DNA of 64,000 nucleotides from Ureibacillus yapensis (GCF_003515775.1 NZ_QWEI01000001.1:166106-230105), one strand, 5' to 3'; positions 24,062 to 32,311 are shown, counted from the stretch's first letter. Program-made: numbers and translations. Notes: generated from the letters alone by a model not told the origin.

Positions 24062-25048
24062 ATGAAACGAAAAAAATTCCTGTGGGTTTCCAGTATTCTT
24101 ACAACCATCCTTTCTACTAGCGCTGCTGTCTTCGGTTTTGCCGCGACCAATCGCCTGATGTATATCAAGAAAAAAGACGTCGATTTTGTCTATGATCGTG
24201 AATTAAAAGCACAGCGTTTTGATGAAAACTGGTTTAATCAATGTCCAAAAGAAGAAATGACGATCGATTCTCCCAATGGCTATTTTATAAAAGGCATATT
24301 CTTAAAACCCCTCCAAACAAAAAATACCATCATCATCTGCCACGGCGTTACTGAAAATAAAATAAGCATGGTCAAGTATGCACGGATGTTTGAAAGACTT
24401 GGCTACAATACGTTTGTTTTTGACCACCGCAGACATGGTGAATCGGGCGGCAAGACAACAAGTTATGGATATTATGAGAAATTTGATGTCGCTGCCGTGG
24501 TCCAGACCCTAAAATCCATTGTGGGAGAAGAGGCCATTATCGGGATTCAGGGTGAATCGATGGGCGCGGCGAGCATGATTTTATATGCCGGGTTAATTGA
24601 AGATGGTGCCGACTTTTATATTGCGGATTGCGGCTTTTCGAATTTTGCGCAGCTGATTTCCGAAATTGTCCATAGAGCAACCGCTTTGCGAACAAAGATC
24701 CCCGTACACGTAGCCAATCTTTTTTTGCGCATACGAGATGGCTATTCATTTAAAAGCGTGACACCAAAAGAAGCGGTAAAAAATATAAAATCCCCTGTTC
24801 TGTTTATCCATAGTTTAGAAGATGACTTTATCTTGCCTTATATGACAAAAGAAATGTATGAAGAAAAAGAAGGGCCCAAAATGCTGAAACTCTTTGAAAA
24901 AGGCGGCCATGCGGAATCCTTCAATGTCAACCCGCAAGAATATGAACAGATCGTTGCAGAATTCTTGGAAAAATACGTGTATACAAAAGAGCCGGAAATG
25001 CCGCCCGATTCAGAGAACTTTCCAATAGATGAAAAAGAGATTTCCTAA
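24062..25048 (+). CDS. yqkD: Alpha/beta hydrolase (YqkD-like)
   Basis: A 328-residue alpha/beta hydrolase, membrane-anchored by an N-terminal hydrophobic segment (residues ~6-28). Visible motifs: oxyanion region IIICHGVTENK, the FDHRRHGESGGKTTSYGYYEK block that is almost identical to B. subtilis YqkD, the nucleophile elbow GIQGESMGAAS, the acid residue in FIHSLEDDFILPY, and the His in EKGGHAESF. Substrate unknown; probably an esterase or lipase-like enzyme at the cell surface. GAGGTG 6 nt upstream sets the ATG. It ends at a terminator. Upstream gap 23839-24061 shows no other feature. Confidence 0.9.
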   Translation: MKRKKFLWVSSILTTILSTSAAVFGFAATNRLMYIKKKDVDFVYDRELKAQRFDENWFNQCPKEEMTIDSPNGYFIKGIFLKPLQTKNTIIICHGVTENKISMVKYARMFERLGYNTFVFDHRRHGESGGKTTSYGYYEKFDVAAVVQTLKSIVGEEAIIGIQGESMGAASMILYAGLIEDGADFYIADCGFSNFAQLISEIVHRATALRTKIPVHVANLFLRIRDGYSFKSVTPKEAVKNIKSPVLFIHSLEDDFILPYMTKEMYEEKEGPKMLKLFEKGGHAESFNVNPQEYEQIVAEFLEKYVYTKEPEMPPDSENFPIDEKEIS

Positions 25049-25053
25049 TGATT

Positions 25054-25090
25054 AAAGGGAATGGCTACAAAGAGCCATTCCCTTTATTTT
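25054..25090 (+). terminator. Terminator of yqkD
   Basis: AAAGGGAATGGCT (25054-25066) pairs perfectly with AGCCATTCCCTTT (25073-25085), followed by ATTTTG. Confidence 0.88.
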
Positions 25091-25094
25091 GTGT

Positions 25095-25131
25095 CTAAAA
25101 ACAAAAACAACAGTTGGGTTTAACTGTTGTT
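25095..25131 (-). terminator. Terminator of yneF
   Basis: ACAACAGTT (25107-25115) pairs with AACTGTTGT (25122-25130); on the minus strand it is followed by TTTTGTTTTT. Confidence 0.82.
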
Positions 25132-25142
25132 ATAAACTTGCA

Positions 25143-25361
25143 TTATTTTTGGAATTTGTTCATTTGTGCCATCATTTGGCGAACTTGTTTTTCGGATGGT
25201 TTACGTCCCATTTGCGCCATCATTACACGAATCATTTGTTCATTGATTGGTGGATTTTCTTTTAAATATTTCATCATATATTGACGTGCCAAGAAGAAAC
25301 CTAATGCAACGCCCCCTGCTAGAGCGATAATTACGATGAGAATCCATACCCATGTAGCCAT
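25143..25361 (-). CDS. yneF: UPF0154 small membrane protein YneF
   Basis: A 72-residue protein with one N-terminal membrane helix (residues ~4-26, [14 protein letters not shown]) followed by the conserved cytoplasmic segment [31 protein letters not shown], which defines the UPF0154 family. Molecular function unknown. Next to sirA as in B. subtilis. AGGAGG-type ribosome site before the ATG. Highly confident as family member. Confidence 0.93.
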   Translation of the reverse strand: MATWVWILIVIIALAGGVALGFFLARQYMMKYLKENPPINEQMIRVMMAQMGRKPSEKQVRQMMAQMNKFQK

Positions 25362-25577
25362 TTTCTGCCTACCTCCTCCACTGCCTGTATACTACGGATT
25401 AACTACGCTAGACGTAATTGCGTCCAGATTTCGAGAAAATATTTGTTCTTTTCTCTCAAGAAATCTGTAACATCCCATGAAGGATTATACACTATAAACG
25501 GCATTGTTACTAGCTTTTGAACTCGTTTTTTCTAGTGTTTTCGGCAAAAAATTTGTATAGCAAAACTTATCTCTCGC

Positions 25578-26006
25578 CTAATATGAGGCATGTTTAATCG
25601 GTTTCAGCCAACCGCATTCCGCTTCATCTGTATTGAAAGCGATAAACGAATCATTCATTTGGCTTAAGCTATGGAACAAATCGAGATCCAACATACGCGA
25701 CCCTTCACAAATTGCTTCTATATGATAAGGATAGACTTTTAATTTTAATCCACCTTTAAATTGGTGTTCAAATTGCAAATACTCGTCCACCGCTTCCATT
25801 GTCGGAAAGCTTTTCTTCAGATGCTCAAATATGAAGCCTTGTACCATCTTACCTTGAATCGGTTCACACAAATAGCTAAGCTGCTTGCCAACAGAGGACT
25901 CCAGAGCTTGCTCTTTTGTCGCTACCATTTCAAGAAGCAATCTTTCTCTTCCAAATACAAAAGATTGATATTCTTTTTTTATATTAAAGATTGAATAGGT
26001 TCTCAT
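25578..26006 (-). CDS. sirA: Sporulation inhibitor of replication SirA
   Basis: SirA binds domain I of DnaA to block new rounds of replication when cells enter sporulation. The 142-residue protein shares scattered but characteristic positions with B. subtilis SirA: an N-terminal YSIFNIKKEYQSFVFGRERL (cf. YLIKEEFANHYFGRESV) and a C-terminal AFNTDEAECGWLKPIKH (cf. the GWLNPVKE end). Synteny with yneF supports it. GGAGGAGG 6-7 nt upstream fixes the ATG at 26006. Expected to be under Spo0A control; I did not locate a convincing Spo0A box. Confidence 0.85.
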   Translation of the reverse strand: MRTYSIFNIKKEYQSFVFGRERLLLEMVATKEQALESSVGKQLSYLCEPIQGKMVQGFIFEHLKKSFPTMEAVDEYLQFEHQFKGGLKLKVYPYHIEAICEGSRMLDLDLFHSLSQMNDSFIAFNTDEAECGWLKPIKHASY

Positions 26007-26058
26007 CTTTCGTCCTCCTCCCATTACCAAGTATTATAAAATAAAAATTTTGAATATT

Positions 26059-26087
26059 TTGTCAAATGGCGGAGTAATTCTTACACT
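26059..26087 (+). promoter_or_regulatory. Candidate promoter of the lia-like operon
   Basis: TTGTCA (26059-26064) and TACACT (26082-26087) are spaced by 17 nt. A second possible pair, TTGTCA (26092-26097) and TAATAC (26114-26119), has 16 nt spacing. The 26007-26344 gap between sirA and the liaI-like gene also holds the T-rich hairpin below. Confidence 0.4.
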
Positions 26088-26107
26088 ATTTTTGTCACAT
26101 TAAAGAG

Positions 26108-26173
26108 AAACCATAATACTTACTATAAACCTTCCCTATTTTACAGAGAGCAAACTATGGTTTTTTTTTTTTG
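26108..26173 (+). terminator. Hairpin with long T-run in the lia leader
   Basis: AAACCATA (26108-26115) pairs with TATGGTTT (26157-26164) across a 41-nt loop and is followed immediately by about thirteen T. If transcription starts at the first promoter, a short leader RNA of about 80 nt would end here, 170 bp before the first gene. It may be an attenuator or a small RNA. Confidence 0.4.
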
Positions 26174-26344
26174 AACCTACGCGCTCTCAGCCCCGAGACC
26201 TAGATGAAAATGCAGATGAAGGCCGTTTTAGGAAATTTGCCAAAAGAGTAACATGAAGTTATTAGAAAACATGATGGCATAAAGAAATGAAATTACCATT
26301 GTTTTTTCTTAAGAGCAAAAAAATTGTGAAAGGAGCGAGAAATA

Positions 26345-26701
26345 GTGAAAAAATTATTCTTGATTGTTGTCGGAGGTATTGCTGCAATTGTTGCACTAAG
26401 CCTAATGGGCCCATTGGTTGCATTTGCATTCTCTGCATTGCTTGTATTCTTGGGAATGCACTATTATGTGCGAGCAAAATCCACTCTTGCCAAGGTATTC
26501 TGGATTGCGGTTGGATTAGTTGGAATCTTTGCAAGCATCTCCAATGTCCCTGCATTAATCGGATTGGCTGCAATTTACTTGATTTACGTTCTATATAAAA
26601 AATGGAACAACGAAGAAATCTCATTTGGCAAGTCCCCGATCATCAAGGAAGATGATCCATTTACAAACTTTGAAGCAGAATGGGCAAAGTTGACAAAATA
26701 A
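26345..26701 (+). CDS. LiaI-like small membrane protein
   Basis: A 118-residue protein with three closely spaced hydrophobic helices (residues ~4-22, 24-42, 50-82) and a soluble acidic tail ending DDPFTNFEAEWAKLTK. The topology and C-terminal DEWEEFLKK-like end resemble LiaI, the membrane anchor for the PspA homologue LiaH. It starts at a GTG with AAAGGAGCGAG upstream. First gene of a liaI-liaH-liaF-liaS-liaR order identical to the lia operon of B. subtilis minus liaG, which supports the role more than the sequence does. Confidence 0.7.
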   Translation: MKKLFLIVVGGIAAIVALSLMGPLVAFAFSALLVFLGMHYYVRAKSTLAKVFWIAVGLVGIFASISNVPALIGLAAIYLIYVLYKKWNNEEISFGKSPIIKEDDPFTNFEAEWAKLTK

Positions 26702-26722
26702 TATTAAAGGAGCGAGAAAAAA

Positions 26723-27376
26723 ATGGTTGGTTTATTACAAAGATTTAAATACACGGTGCAGGCGGACCTGCATGAAATGTTTGACAAAAAAGAAAGAAAA
26801 AATCCAATCGCTATGCTGAACCAATATATTCGAGAAGCAGAAAAACAAACTGAACAAACAGGCAAATTGCTTCACAGACAATCGCAATTAAAAGAACAAC
26901 TTGAAAACGAGTTGAAAGAAACAACCAACATGCTTGAAAAAAGAACAAAACAGTTGGAAATGGCTGAAAAAGCAAACGAACTTGATTTGGTTGCTTTTGC
27001 TTCCCAGGAAGTAAACAATTACAGAACACGCCAATCCACTCTTTTAGAATCAATCGCCAATACAACGAAGGAATTTGTCGAGCTGGAACAAAAGTTCGAG
27101 TCGATGAAACATAAAATCAAGGATATGAAAGTCCGCCAGCTGCAGTTAATGGGCAAGGAAAATGTCACGCGCGCCCATCATAAAATGGATGAAGTGCTAA
27201 AATCAAAAGACGAATCCACATTTGACGACCTTTCAACTTATATTGACAACTTAGCCGAGAAAATCGAAGAAGATTATGAACGAACGCAATTGGAAGCTCG
27301 GTTGGCTCAACTTGAAAAAGCACAACCACAAACTCTTTCAATCGAAACGAAAGAAGAAGCCATAGAAGCTAAGTAA
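26723..27376 (+). CDS. liaH: PspA/IM30-family protein LiaH
   Basis: A 217-residue almost fully helical PspA/Vipp1 protein that assembles on damaged membranes. The N-terminal amphipathic helix (MVGLLQRFKYTVQADLHEM) and the KNPIAMLNQYIREAEKQTEQT segment are typical; the rest is coiled coil to about residue 190 with an acidic end. It follows the LiaI-like gene by 21 bp with an AAAGGAGCGAG ribosome site, the same sequence as used for that gene. In Firmicutes this gene is induced by lipid-II-targeting antibiotics via LiaRS. Confidence 0.9.
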   Translation: MVGLLQRFKYTVQADLHEMFDKKERKNPIAMLNQYIREAEKQTEQTGKLLHRQSQLKEQLENELKETTNMLEKRTKQLEMAEKANELDLVAFASQEVNNYRTRQSTLLESIANTTKEFVELEQKFESMKHKIKDMKVRQLQLMGKENVTRAHHKMDEVLKSKDESTFDDLSTYIDNLAEKIEEDYERTQLEARLAQLEKAQPQTLSIETKEEAIEAK

Positions 27377-27457
27377 ATGGTATAATGACATTTGTTGGGA
27401 GAAGGCGATTGTCTTCTCCTCTAGTGTTGTGCGAACACGTAAAAAGGAGGACCATCT

Positions 27458-28138
27458 ATGAACAGATTCAGTACGAACCAGTTAACGATTCTAGCGATCA
27501 TCTTGTTATTCATCGTGTTCGTAGAGCTTACAATTTTCAATAATGGTGGCGCCTTTTTACTGATTTTCGGCGCACTTCTGCTCTATTTCAGTTTTTCCAA
27601 AAGAAAGAAGTATTTATTGTGGGCCGGCATTTTCTTTGTCTTTATTGCCATCCTGAGCATTTGGAGCTTGCGTTTATTAATTGCCGGGGTGCTCATCTAC
27701 ATATTATATAAACATGTTACGAAAGAACAAAAAGTGGTCACTCTACAAATGCACGATCTAGAAGCTACCATTGCGCAAAATGAACTAATAGGCAATACTT
27801 CTTCCCCGCTTGAAAGCTATAAGTGGAATGATGTACAAATTCAAAAAATAATTGGGGATATTACGCTGGATGTCACGGATACCATTTTGCCTGCTGGAAC
27901 TTCCGTCATTTCCGTTCGCCAGTCCATCGGAAAAGTAACCATTATTTTGCCTTATGAAATACCGTTAAAGCTACAATATTCCACGATTTTAGGAGAAGCA
28001 AAAGTGTTTGGCAAAGCATCCAAGCGCTTGATTAATGAAAAACTTGTATTTGAAGATGGCGAGGCAAGCGAGGCCAAACGGAAATTAATCATTCATGTTG
28101 CAACGTGGCTTGGGGATGTGGAGGTGATTCGCAAATGA
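27458..28138 (+). CDS. liaF: LiaF-like regulator of LiaRS signalling
   Basis: A 226-residue protein: an N-terminal membrane domain with about four helices (residues ~8-90), then a soluble domain (~120-226) with the LiaF/DUF2154 pattern VQIQKIIGDITLDVTDTILPAG, IRQSIGKVTIILPYEIPLKL and AKVFGKASKRL. LiaF inhibits the kinase LiaS in unstressed cells. GGAGG ribosome site. The stop codon overlaps the liaS start by 4 nt (ATGA), so the two proteins are made together. Confidence 0.9.
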   Translation: MNRFSTNQLTILAIILLFIVFVELTIFNNGGAFLLIFGALLLYFSFSKRKKYLLWAGIFFVFIAILSIWSLRLLIAGVLIYILYKHVTKEQKVVTLQMHDLEATIAQNELIGNTSSPLESYKWNDVQIQKIIGDITLDVTDTILPAGTSVISVRQSIGKVTIILPYEIPLKLQYSTILGEAKVFGKASKRLINEKLVFEDGEASEAKRKLIIHVATWLGDVEVIRK

Positions 28139-29187
28139 TTTCGTTTACTTTCCGTATTATCACCTTATTTTTATTGCTGGGCAGCATGACATTCGGGATT
28201 TTGTTTCTTTTCTTAGGTTCTCCTCTTGAAGCGGAGTGGCGTTTTTTATATGAGTTCGATGCCAATCAACCGCCATTGATTGCCATTATTTTGATTTGTG
28301 TACTTTTTGTATCCCTTCTTATCAGTTTATGGATGGGTGCTATCGGCAGATCAAGGGAACTTTCAGCAACTCGCCATGTCAAACAATTAATCGAACCTGA
28401 TTTTACAGTGAAAAAGAAAACCGTGTCCCGTCCTCTTAAAAAAGCATTGCTGCAAGCGAATGAATTAATCGAAACTCAGCGCAATAGCTTGCAGCGCATG
28501 ACAAATGAAAAGGCTGAAGCAAGCGATAAAATCATTCAAGAACGAATCATTGCGGAACGCCAAAGACTTGCCCGTGAATTGCATGATTCGGTTTCACAGC
28601 AGCTTTTTGCGGCATCCATGCTTTTATCTGCCATTGCCGAGCAGGAAGATGAACTCGGCACGGCGAAACCTACATTGCAGCAAGTTGAAAAAATCGTGCA
28701 GCAGGCTCAACTTGAAATGCGTGCATTATTGCTCCATTTACGTCCGATTGCGCTTAGAAACAATACACTGGCACAAGGATTAACCGAATTGATTCTCGAA
28801 TTGCAGCAAAAAGTGTATTTTCATATTGAATATACGATTGAAGAAATTGTATTATCCAAAGCCGAAGAAGACCACTTGTTCCGAATTGCACAAGAAGGGT
28901 TGTCGAATACATTGCGTCACGCTAAAGCGACGGAAGTGGAATTATTGTTGATTGCAAGAGATGGAGTGGGCATCCTGCGCATTCAGGATAACGGTCAAGG
29001 CTTTAATATGGAGACCGACAAATCCACATCTTATGGGCTAAAAAATATTGTGGAACGCGCTGTGGAAATCGGCTGTACGTACAAAATTGTTTCGGTGCCC
29101 GGCGAAGGTACCATCGTGGAAGTGAAGGTCCCTCTTGGAAACAAAGAGAATCGCGAAAAAACGGACGAACAGAAGCAGTTGGGTTAA
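28135..29187 (+). CDS. liaS: Envelope-stress sensor histidine kinase LiaS
   Basis: A 350-residue HPK7-family kinase. Two N-terminal membrane helices (~8-28 and ~42-62) flank a short extracellular loop, as expected of intramembrane-sensing kinases. A HAMP-like linker and coiled coil follow. The phospho-acceptor is in ERQRLARELHDSVSQQLFA (His near residue 154). The ATPase N box is HLFRIAQEGLSNTLRHA and the G box is LRIQDNGQGF. It starts at the ATG overlapping liaF. Signals with LiaF and LiaR. Confidence 0.93.
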   Translation: MISFTFRIITLFLLLGSMTFGILFLFLGSPLEAEWRFLYEFDANQPPLIAIILICVLFVSLLISLWMGAIGRSRELSATRHVKQLIEPDFTVKKKTVSRPLKKALLQANELIETQRNSLQRMTNEKAEASDKIIQERIIAERQRLARELHDSVSQQLFAASMLLSAIAEQEDELGTAKPTLQQVEKIVQQAQLEMRALLLHLRPIALRNNTLAQGLTELILELQQKVYFHIEYTIEEIVLSKAEEDHLFRIAQEGLSNTLRHAKATEVELLLIARDGVGILRIQDNGQGFNMETDKSTSYGLKNIVERAVEIGCTYKIVSVPGEGTIVEVKVPLGNKENREKTDEQKQLG

Positions 29188-29209
29188 TTGATGAATTGGA
29201 GGAAAAAGC

Positions 29210-29842
29210 ATGATTAAAATTTTGATTGCGGATGATCATGAAATGGTGCGAATCGGCGTTGCTGCCTACCTTACCGCTCAACCGGATATGACGGTCGTGG
29301 GAGAAGCGGAAAATGGCGCACAAGCCGTTGAAAAAGCACTCCAGCTAAAGCCGGATATCATATTGATGGATAACGTAATGCCCATCATGACGGGCGCGGA
29401 AGCAACAGCAAAAATTCTGGAAAGCTGGCCCCAAGCGAAAATCATGATGGTTACGAGCTTTTTAGATGATGATAAAGTCTACCCCGCGCTGGAAGCCGGT
29501 GCTGTCAGCTATATCTTGAAAACATCGAACGCCAAACAAATTGCGGATGCCATTCGCAAAACAATGAATGGGGAAACAGTACTGGAACCCGAAGTAACAA
29601 CGAAAATGATCAGCCGAATGAGAAACCATAACCAATCTCCCCTTTATGAACAGCTAACGGAACGGGAAATGGAAGTCTTGTTATTGGTAGCGCAAGGAAA
29701 AACAAACCAAGACATTGCCGATGAATTATTTATTGCGTTAAAAACCGTGAAAACCCATGTAAGCAACATCTTGGCGAAGTTGGAGGTTCAGGACCGCACC
29801 CAGGCGGTTGTTTATGCATTTCAGAATGGACTTGTGAAGTAG
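29210..29842 (+). CDS. liaR: NarL-family response regulator LiaR
   Basis: A 210-residue regulator. The receiver domain (1-120) has the acidic pocket IADDHEM, phospho-Asp in [10 protein letters not shown] near residue 54, Thr in MVTSF and Lys in YILKTS. The LuxR-type helix-turn-helix is in the C-terminal 65 residues ([43 protein letters not shown] is the region). It would activate the operon that contains it. GGAGG 6-8 nt before the ATG. The gene ends 48 bp before the 21-bp repeat array, with no clear terminator. Confidence 0.94.
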   Translation: MIKILIADDHEMVRIGVAAYLTAQPDMTVVGEAENGAQAVEKALQLKPDIILMDNVMPIMTGAEATAKILESWPQAKIMMVTSFLDDDKVYPALEAGAVSYILKTSNAKQIADAIRKTMNGETVLEPEVTTKMISRMRNHNQSPLYEQLTEREMEVLLLVAQGKTNQDIADELFIALKTVKTHVSNILAKLEVQDRTQAVVYAFQNGLVK

Positions 29843-29889
29843 AGCATTTCTAGGATGATGGTTTTTGGCTAATTGGGAGATAGCTGTTC

Positions 29890-30074
29890 TATTTGCGAAT
29901 TTTGTATGTCTATTTGCGAATTCTTGATTTCTATTTGCGATTTTCTTATTTCTATTTGCGAATTCACTTTCTATTTGCGATTTTCCTATTTTTATTTGCG
30001 AATTCTTATCGTCTATTTGCGATTTTCTCATTTCTATTTACGAATTCACTTTCTATTTGCGATTTTCGTTCCAG
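29890..30074. repeat. Hierarchical 21-bp tandem repeat array
   Basis: Nine copies of TATTTGCGA (one with A for G) start at 29890, 29911, 29932, 29953, 29972, 29993, 30014, 30035 and 30054, giving intervals of 21, 21, 21, 19, 21, 21, 21, 19. From the second copy on, units continuing with AATT and with TTTT alternate, so the array is also a 42/40-bp dimer repeat and an 82-bp tetramer present twice (29911-29992 and 29993-30074). It lies between the convergent liaR and a broken enoyl-CoA hydratase gene. Translation in either direction gives low-complexity peptides, so I regard it as non-coding. Confidence 0.9.
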
Positions 30075-30393
30075 TCCTCCTCCGAAAACTGCGCCGTTCA
30101 TTACTGCAATCACGGGCGGAGGCAGCGCTTCCAAATTGGTAACTGTTTGTCCAATGCTTTGAACAGCATAGCGGCAGCGTTTTGTGTTCTTTTAACTCAG
30201 ACCACACACTAAAAGCTTTATCTCCAGCCGCAGTCAAAATGACTACCCGTGTTGAAAAACTTGTTATATTTCAAAAATACAGCGGTTGAACTCTTGCAAT
30301 AGTTCACACGACAAAGCATTTTAAAGCTTCTGGCCGGTTTAATTTTAATCTCCCAATATGCTTACCATAACGCTCTATTTCAACAAGACTCAT
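30063..30393 (-). pseudogene. Enoyl-CoA hydratase remnant (YngF-like)
   Basis: The minus strand encodes, in pieces, the first half of a crotonase-family protein. MSLVEIERYGKHIGRLKLNR comes first; then in another frame NALSCELLQEFNRCIFE; then VVILTAAGDKAFSVWSELKE; then PPPVIAVMNGAVFGGGLE. At least three frame changes or stops separate them. The crotonase core is cut right after the GGG-x-E motif, where the 21-bp array begins. The ATG overlaps the end of the HMG-CoA lyase gene by 14 nt, and in B. subtilis yngF (enoyl-CoA hydratase) follows yngG (HMG-CoA lyase), so this was probably part of a leucine-degradation operon that has decayed. Confidence 0.85.
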
Positions 30394-31312
30394 CCACTTT
30401 CACCTCACCGCGGGCCATCTCCAATTGCCGTGATTTAAGCGGCTTTCCTAGCTTGCTTTCAATGAAAAAAGCTGCCTCCAATAATTTCCCATGATCTAAG
30501 CCTGTCTCATAGCCCATTGCCGTCAAAAGGTAATTCACATCTTCGGTAGCCACATTGCCGGTTGCTCCTTTTGCATAAGGGCAGCCGCCAAGACCGCCGA
30601 TCGAGCTATCAAATATCCTGATGCCCATTTCAAGCGACTTCACAATGTTGGCAATTGCCGTTCCATAAGTATCGTGAAAATGCATGGCGAACAGTGTCGG
30701 AGGATATTTTTCCAACAGCAGTTCAAGTAATCTCTCAATTTGCGGAGGTACCCCAACACCGATCGTATCACCCAGTGAAATTTCCGTGACACCCATTTCC
30801 ACCAATCGGTCCACTACATACAGGACTTGTTCCGGCTGCACCGGTCCGTCATAAGGACAGGCAATCACCGTGGACACATACCCCCGAACAGTCAGATGAT
30901 TTGCTTGTGCCTCTTTTACAACCTCTTCAAGTATCGGAAAAGTCTCCTCTATTGTTTTATTGATATTCGCTTTGTTGTGCCCTTCCGAGGCGGACATGAA
31001 AATGTTGGCTTCATCAATTGATACGTGCAACGCTCTTTGGAGACCCCTCAAATTAGGTATAAGTGCTGCATACATGACTCCCCTTCGTCTAATTAATCTA
31101 GTAAGGACAGGAGATGCATCTGCCAGTTGGGGAATCCAGCTTGGCCGGACAAAGGAACTTGCTTCAATATAATCAAGACCGCTTTCCGATAACTTTTCAA
31201 TCAAATGAATCTTATCGGCGGTTGAAATAAAAGTTCTTTCATTTTGCAAGCCATCGCGTGGCCCCACTTCTTTTATACGAACTTTTCCTTTGAACTGACT
31301 GTCTTTTACCAT
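30380..31312 (-). CDS. mvaB: Hydroxymethylglutaryl-CoA lyase
   Basis: Cleaves HMG-CoA to acetyl-CoA and acetoacetate, the end of leucine breakdown. The 310-residue TIM-barrel protein (DRE-TIM family) shows KEVGPRDGLQNE near residues 14-25 (metal and catalytic Arg-Asp), the YVSTVIACPYDGPV block, the metal ligands in AMHFHDTYGTAIAN, and the lyase signature GGLGGCPYAKGATGNVATED with its reactive Cys. AAGGGGG 7 nt upstream selects the ATG at 31312. Its partner genes are missing here apart from the hydratase remnant. Acetoacetate produced could feed the nearby ScoAB. The 31313-31737 upstream gap shows nothing else I recognise. Confidence 0.94.
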   Translation of the reverse strand: MVKDSQFKGKVRIKEVGPRDGLQNERTFISTADKIHLIEKLSESGLDYIEASSFVRPSWIPQLADASPVLTRLIRRRGVMYAALIPNLRGLQRALHVSIDEANIFMSASEGHNKANINKTIEETFPILEEVVKEAQANHLTVRGYVSTVIACPYDGPVQPEQVLYVVDRLVEMGVTEISLGDTIGVGVPPQIERLLELLLEKYPPTLFAMHFHDTYGTAIANIVKSLEMGIRIFDSSIGGLGGCPYAKGATGNVATEDVNYLLTAMGYETGLDHGKLLEAAFFIESKLGKPLKSRQLEMARGEVKVDESC

Positions 31313-31699
31313 GTACAACCCCCTTCTAGTTTATGTATATGAGGGGGCGCTTTCAGTCATTCTACATGGGGATGGTTGGGGGTGATTTAAAGTACTTCGT
31401 ATATTAAACTTTTTTGAGTCAGCTTACTGAAAAGCGGGCCTTTATGGGATTTCTAATGAGTAGGTTCTCCTTGATTACTGGTAAACAATCAACTTACTAA
31501 TAATAAAATTGATACTTTCCAAAATGAAAAAGTGGGAATTTGCAAAGTTACTTCTAAATGCCATATTAAATTCTTTATTCTTTAAAACCATTTAATTATA
31601 ATAAACTTACAGATTTAAGATGCAATGCATTCATAAAAGAATGAAAAAGGTTAAATGATCGAATCAACGTCAAATCACAATTTGATATGTATCATCAAA

Positions 31700-31750
31700 C
31701 AAAAAAGCACATTAAGAAACAGAAAAAAATCTGCTTTTTAATGTACTTTA
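31700..31750 (-). terminator. Terminator of the Spo0E-like gene
   Basis: ACATTAA (31709-31715) pairs with TTAATGT (31738-31744), with inner CAG/CTG pairs; on the minus strand it ends in TTTTTT. The stop codon of the gene lies inside the stem. Confidence 0.65.
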
Positions 31751-31959
31751 CTTTTAATTATTTCCAGCAGTTGTTGAAAATAATTCGGGGATTCCCAATA
31801 AATACTTCTAAATTTATTCAAGAGCCGATCCATCTCTTCACTACACTTTAACGTTTCGGGGTGGTCAAGTCCCTTCGAGGTACCCACCTCTATCAAATGC
31901 TTTTGTAACTCAACAATTTGATCTATTAACAATAGATCTTCAGAAGATATCATTACCAT
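31738..31959 (-). CDS. Spo0E-like aspartyl-phosphate phosphatase
   Basis: A 73-residue helical protein. The pattern LLLIDQIVELQKHLIEVGTSKG followed by CSEEMDRLLNKF matches the Spo0E family layout (I-x-x-L-x-x-x-L-...-G then S-x-x-LD), though the SQ-x-LD signature is SEEMD here. Family members dephosphorylate Spo0A-P or related regulators and delay sporulation. In B. subtilis the Spo0E-like ynzD lies near tkt, sirA and yneF, which supports the call. GGGGGA ribosome site near the ATG. Confidence 0.65.
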   Translation of the reverse strand: MVMISSEDLLLIDQIVELQKHLIEVGTSKGLDHPETLKCSEEMDRLLNKFRSIYWESPNYFQQLLEIIKSKVH

Positions 31960-32048
31960 TTATTCCCCCGTAATCAATAAAATGTAATAAACTCATTATA
32001 TTAAATAATCTGGAAAATTGAAATATAAGTTATCAAATAATATTTTTA

Positions 32049-32130
32049 TTTAGCTGTTGAATATTTACCAAAGCGAACGATATGTTCCGACTCACAATCA
32101 GGACAATGATAGCCATTCTTGTTTTGGTCT
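32049..32130 (-). pseudogene. Possible transposase zinc-ribbon remnant
   Basis: On the minus strand a short open stretch reads DQNKNGYHCPDCESEHIVRF and then GKYSTAK before stops. The CPxC-SxxIVRxGKY pattern resembles the N-terminal zinc ribbon of IS1- or IS1595-like transposases. Only about 27 codons are left, so the call is tentative. The rest of the 31960-32311 gap has no recognised gene. Confidence 0.25.
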
Positions 32131-32311
32131 TAAAACGCACGGTGTAATGGACATATGACGAAATTTGGATACGATTTAAAGGTGGAACACTGGCTCACCG
32201 TGAAGTTTGTCTACGTAAAGAATTATATTATCCAGAAATTAAAAATTGATTCAACAGAGCTCTATTACTCATGCCCCATTATGCTTAATCAGCAATTAAT
32301 CTTCAAGCACT

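Noticed and set aside
29738-30031. Minus-strand 97-codon open frame with repeated FANR-like peptides across the 21-bp array
   Set aside because: It is made by the repeat itself, overlaps liaR, has no ribosome site, and the 19-bp spacers break the periodic frame.
29890-30074. CRISPR-like array
   Set aside because: Units are 9-13 bp with 6-12 bp degenerate gaps that are themselves related to each other; no 25-40 bp unique spacers and no cas genes are present.
31600-31660. FadR-like operator near GCATTCATAAAAGAATGAAA upstream of mvaB
   Set aside because: The half-sites are in the opposite orientation to the known TGAATGA...TCATTCA palindrome and the site is about 300 bp from mvaB.
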